From Clytia hemisphaerica (lineage: Eukaryota > Cnidaria > Hydrozoa > Leptothecata > Clytiidae), in NCBI GenBank assembly GCA_902728285.1, contig CACVBU010001377.1, positions 62,001 to 126,000 of the forward strand: DNA of 64,000 bases. The letters run 5' to 3'. Below the pieces are notes generated by a model. That model was not told the DNA's origin. It ran no database searches and saw nothing but the letters and a program-made list of their open reading frames with translations. Position 1 is the stretch's first letter. Each line of letters starts with the position of its first letter. The position numbers were made by a program, and so were the translations under genes. Of the stretch, positions 36,601 through 42,600 are shown piece after piece.

Positions 36601-39600
36601 TTTTTAGTTTCTAATTGAAACGAAAGCCAAATTGAATTACAATATCATTTATTTTTAGACCTAAGTATGAATATCCTATGGTATGAGTAATAACTGAATT
36701 AGAAACACTTCTCAGTTTGTTATAGCCTGGAACTGAAGAAAAATTTCCTTAACCCTATTCAACCTAGGCTTTTAGGGGCGGTTCAGAACTAGGGGGGGGC
36801 TTTTCCTGTACCACCCCTTAACTTTTGATCTAGTTGGTCTTTTTGGATAAAATTTGGCACACAAGATCCTTGTCACGTAAGGTAACTTTTGACAAAAAAT
36901 TTTTTTGATGACGTCACTCATCATGCCCAAAGTGAGCAAAAACCGAAAATTTCCTTTGTTCTTATAAATAGCTATTGTATTCTAACAAAGGCTTTAGAAA
37001 AAAGTTGCCTGAGTTTAAAAAGCTTATTTTATCCTAAATATTCAATAAATTACGGTTTAAACGATATATTTGACATTAAAAATAAATTTGTATTGGAAAA
37101 GTGTAAATTTTTGTGACACCTTACTGTCAGAAATGTCATCATGCTCAAGGTGTGAAAATATTTAAGTGTCAAATTTTTTTTTATTTTGAAGCAAAATAAA
37201 AGTTAGGAATTTACAGGAAATTTCACGGCAAAAGCTCTATTATTTCAGGAGCTATTACCAATAGTTTGACCTCCGAACAGAAAGAGCCCCCCCCCTAGGC
37301 CGAATAGAATCAACTTAGTTTGTCGCGGTAAAAAAGGGGATTTGATCACATTTGAAAAACAAGGAACCGATGAGCCTCAAATTCAACCTAAATTTTCAGA
37401 TATAGGGTACCTCAATTTTTTGCAGTTTTTTAATGGTACGTCTGGTATAAGAAAGTTTTTAGCCTTAGGCGTTATAAGAGCCGACGTAAAAGGGGCCAGC
37501 GTTAACTTAGGGCCGGTGTAAAAAGGGCCGATAAGGTATGTAGTCAGGATGCTAAAAATAATATTTTATTTCATTTGAAGTCGGTCGTGGTGTCGCATTG
37601 TCATTATCAAGCCTTACAGAAACCAAAAAACCGTAGGTTGCTTGAAAACTAATTGTATATCATTAAAAAAGTTGACCTCCTTTGTTTCCGTCTTTTTTTT
37701 CGGCGTGCACTTCCATAATTTTGTTTTAACATGCTAATCTAAACGTCCTCTTATTTTGCAATTCATTTTCTTCTTCTGTCTTCTTCTCCTTATTCGTTTT
37801 TGTGTTATTTCCTCTGTGTTCATAACGTATTTTACGAATTATTTTCTGAGAAATTTTGAATGGTGAAATGCTGAGTAATGCTTTAATATTTTATTGTAAT
37901 GTCATTGCCGGTATCTTTCCACTTTATCTTTGTTCATGTTTTTAATAAGCATTGCACTTATAAGCATACTTAGGCTCAGATATGGCAAAATTAAGCACAT
38001 GTTAAGCATTACCTGAGCCTACATTTTTCGATTTTGGCTGGAATTTTACCGATTTTAAGATTTTCCCGAAATCCTTTAAGCATTTTTCAAGTCTTGTCAA
38101 TTTCTTGATCTAAGTATTTCCGAGCCTGTTTTTGGATTTCTGTATGCTTATAAAAAACGTAGGTTACCTTAGTTCTAGCCTAATGCATATTTTTTCATCG
38201 CTTTTCGCTCCCTTTCACTCCATTCTAAACATATGTAAAGTCTGTGTCAAAAAGGTGTGTATACTGTTTTTATTTTTGGTCATAATTTTCCAAGCTGAAA
38301 AATAAATGAGCGGAAAATATAAGCGCATTTGAATGTCTTTCCAACAGACACCATCGGGGAAAGGGGTTAGTGTCCGCCAATTAGAAGTGTCCGCCTTTTA
38401 GAAACCTTTTTGATCTCGGAGCTCCAATTTTGAAATTAGGCCATCCCAGGGTGTCGAAAATACAAAATTGGGGTCTAAAGTACTTATCTGCAGACACTAG
38501 GCCATAGAAGAACAAGAGAAAGGTTATTAAAACGCAACAATTTAGTTTTTAAGAAATAAAAGAAAATCTAGAAATATAACACCAAAATTGAAAATACAAT
38601 TCGTTGAATGGGTCAAGGGAAAACTGGAAATTTGTAGAAATAATTTGAATAATAAGACTAATAAGTGCTTGAAATAAAAATATCTAAATAATTTTTTTTC
38701 GATTTTGGACGTCTGTGACCCGTTGAATATTCAATGTCCGCTAATTGAAGAGCTAAAATAAGGGTTTTGGCCATTTCGTGCGAAAAAATTTGTCCGCTAA
38801 TCAGAGGGTCCACTCATTGAGTGTCCGCCTTTTAGAAACTTTTTTATGAGGATTTGACTAGGAAACAGCCGGGGAAAATGAAATTGTCCGCTAATCAGAG
38901 GTGTCCGCCTTTTAGAGTGTCCGTTAATTAGAGGTTACTTTGATGAGGTACTACACTAGCATAGCAGCTTGGGTGACCTTAATCACAAATCTGATGTTAC
39001 ATTTGATTTTCGTAAAGGCGGGATTAGCTTTTATTTTGCCGTAACCGATTGTGAGCGTTTAAGCGGCCGCATACACCCCTGTCTTGCAGCGTCGGTGGAA
39101 CTTCACCCACAGTAGTGGAGATTATAATAAATTTCGATTTACTTCTCCATATAGGGATTGAAGTTTATTGTTTTCAGGTCAAAATATGCAGTGGGGATGG
39201 TTTTGGAGCGCAATTTTTTTCATTGAATTTCAAATGGGGATGAAAACAACGTAAATTTTCGTCAAATTTTACTTTTAGCCAAATGTTTACCTCTAGAATC
39301 AAGATAACATGAATGACTCAATGAGTTGGCTACAATTATTCTTTCTTTTTAATGAAAGAAGACGAAAATTTTCAATAGTTCATTAAAGACGTATTATTTT
39401 ATAATATGTAGAAATCTAGATCATCTTCCCTTTCAGCCTTTCAGCAACAAATTATTTTATGTGCAGATAATCAGTAGCTGAAGATCTTCCGGTGTTGAGG
39501 TTTCTTTCTAACCAAATGATTTCAAAATATTTCATTCTTTCTTTCTTTCTCAAAAGACTATCAGTGCTTCACAAATTCAGAACTGTTTACGTCAATCCAC

Positions 39601-42600
39601 CAAGTCTTGACATCATTACCAATAGCAACAAGAAACAAAGAATCCCAAGTTACACCTATAGCGTTTTCTGAACGTCCATCTTAAGTCCATGACGTTCATA
39701 TAACGTTAGATGAACGTTGAAACAATGTTGTGCTCCAACCAACAGAAGTTATCATTATCAAACAAAGACTCTATTATTTCTTCTATGTCTGTCTCCATAT
39801 TGTGGGAACAAGGAAAAAGACTGGAGCCAGGAGTCGCGTGATTTTTTAGTTCCCCGAAAATGAATTTCGCAGAATAAAAGGGTTGGAAACTTTGTAAATG
39901 ACGCACGAGTTTCCTCTTTAACCAATAATCGTTAAATAGAATTACAAATTTCAACCGCATGTTAACTGTAATTTCATTTCTTTCTTTTTTTTTTCGCCCC
40001 CATAATTCCTTTTCCGTACTAAATTTAGATCCTGAGAGGGGTCATTAGTAGCTTACTATAATTACGAAACTTTGCGTATACATAGCTATTATGGAAATAG
40101 TTTGAGGTCGTTTTTTCGTGGGCCGTATGCAGCACACGCGCTTTTTTGTGTTCACGTTTCCGTTAACACTTCTGCTGACGTTATTTTAACTCCTCGCAAC
40201 GGTTTGTGTAGCGTAACCAAGAAATTTTGAAAACAAAGAAATGACATCTGAATGCCGGTATATTAAGTTATATCATTTCGGTTTTGTTTCATAAATTTGA
40301 GCCGTATTCTAGTGCTAAAGTTGCTACTGTTTTTCAAAAATAGAAGCATTACTTTTCGAAGTCAATCCTGTTCACGACACCCTGTTCATGCTACAATCAT
40401 AGTGGGTCCTTGTAAAACATGGATTAACTCCATGGAGTACTCCAATGGAGTACCTAATGGAGTACCCCCTAAAATACCTGTCAGAGCGATGAATATCACA
40501 AATTTGATAATCAACCTTTTCCACCAGCTGTAAACTTCCAATTTATAGCAATCAAAAGAATTTCTAAAGTATTTGTTTGTGAAAAAATGGCTACCATCAT
40601 TTCTGGCAGTAAAGCTCATATAGCGCACGCTCTCTGCTTAAAAATCTTTGTTGATTCTACAATTAACAGACCAGATTTAGCTTGCAGAATAGCTCTGATA
40701 TATCAAACACTTTATAATAATACATATAATATCAGTGTAATTGTATATAGTATTATGTGTTATATTATTTATGTAACACCAGTAGGGCACTAGAGCTTTC
40801 TTAAGCAATATTTTTCTTTTGTCCTATTGTCAACAGATTGACTTTTTTAAAGAAAATATTATGACAATCATAGAATACATAGCTTATCAACCCATTTCCA
40901 AAAGGAATTTTTATCATACTCAATATGATGCAGGTAGTATGACTGGATATGAAATGGCAGTTGGGGACAGTCTGTGAGAGAGGTTACAGAGGGGTTTAAG
41001 AGCATTAAATTATTCATTGTCATTTTATTGACAAAATACACTTCAATTAACAAAATAATAAGACAATCACAATAAATGGAGTCCGCCAACTTATTTCTTT
41101 GATATGAGAATTTCATACTCAATGTGATGCAGATGACATGAAAGGATATAAAAAGAGACCAACATGAAAGCTACATTCTTGCTACAGAGTGGTTTTAGAG
41201 CAAATACAAAATCATACAGGTCTTTATTTTCCTCTCGCGGCGATCTAAAATCTGGTCTGCAATATATTTAGAGTACTCCAATAGGTACTCCATTGGAGTA
41301 CTCCATGGAGCTACTCCATGTTTTACAACGACCCATCATAGTCGACATATATTGACATTTTAGTGTATTTTAACGTATTTTAGAATTTAAAGCTCGGACG
41401 AGAATAGCTATTTTAGCTCATCCACTTTCTTTCATTGAATATTTGAGGGGTTTGGTGGCTTCTAGGCTATATTCCAAGCCTTATTGGAGCAAATTTGAGC
41501 TTTTAAATCCTGATATCCTGAGGTCCTAAGTCTTTGAGTCTCATGTTAAAACTCTACTTTCCAACTGTAAGTTAACATGCTTGAAAATCATTTGTTGTCA
41601 TTTTAAAGTCTATTCGCTTTAATTATGTACTTTAACCGTACCAGCGTAATTAGACTGATCCCCTTGATAGTGGTTTCCACAGGGTAGCACACTTAAAGCA
41701 AATGGGCTTAAGCTTATATTGCTTACCACTCAGAAATCTAGTTGAGATGAGACTTTAGCCTAATTCTCAGATGGGGATGAAATTTCAGAGAATTTTTCCA
41801 TCGGGGATTATCTTTGTGCCAAATCTTCCACGTGTGTTGCAGGGGCGCAACATCATCGAGATAATGATCAATAGGCCCTGTCAAAAACAAAAAGCAATGA
41901 AGAAACTGAACGCTATGTTTCGAATAATCAGCAGTTTATTTTAGAACACATTTGTGTGTGTCTCACACGCGCCTCATTGTTTTCGAATTTCCGTAAACGT
42001 CATTTTAATGTGTTCTAACGGCCCTGTAACCAAGAAACTTTTAAAACATCAAAAATGAATACTTGTGAAACCTCGTGTACGTCGCTGGAGTTTTCATGCA
42101 TGATATGTGTAGCGCACGCGCCTTATTGTTTCATACCCTTTTCCGCAAACGTCACTCTAGTACGTTCCAACGGCCTTACAATCAAGGAACGTCGCCTGTA
42201 ACGTCAGACTTGGGCCCATAAATTATTTTACCATGCCTTAGCAATAAACTATCCTAAGGATGGTTTCATACTAAGAGGGGTCTTTATATCTCATATTTAT
42301 TCCACGTTTCGCAGCTAGATTCAATCAAAAGATAGGAGTCTGTCGTGACCTTATTCACTGGTTGGGGCCGCCCCATTTCTAAATTTAGATATGTATCATC
42401 TGTCAGACAACGTTAATTACGAAATAGGAAGACGAATTTGAGCTGCGTGTCTTTCGCAATCCACACGCGTCTATTGTTGTTTTGTTTTCCGTTGAAAAAG
42501 AACGCAATTTTTTATTATGTAGCAACGTTTCGTATTTACTATCCGTCACCAAGAAATACTACTCTCATAGCTTCTTCAATGGCTATTTTGGTCACTTTTG

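Larger units (their letters stand above)
40120..42560 (+). repeat. Four related CACACGCGC...CGTAACCAAGAAA units
   Basis: Units near 40130, 41965, 42112 and 42455 each run from a CACACGCG(C/T) word through TTTCCGTTAA/TTTCCGTAAACGTCA-like text to AACGG...AACCAAGAAA. The second and third are about 150 bp apart, so they are tandem. The first is separated from them by the hAT-like element and other DNA. Confidence 0.55.
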
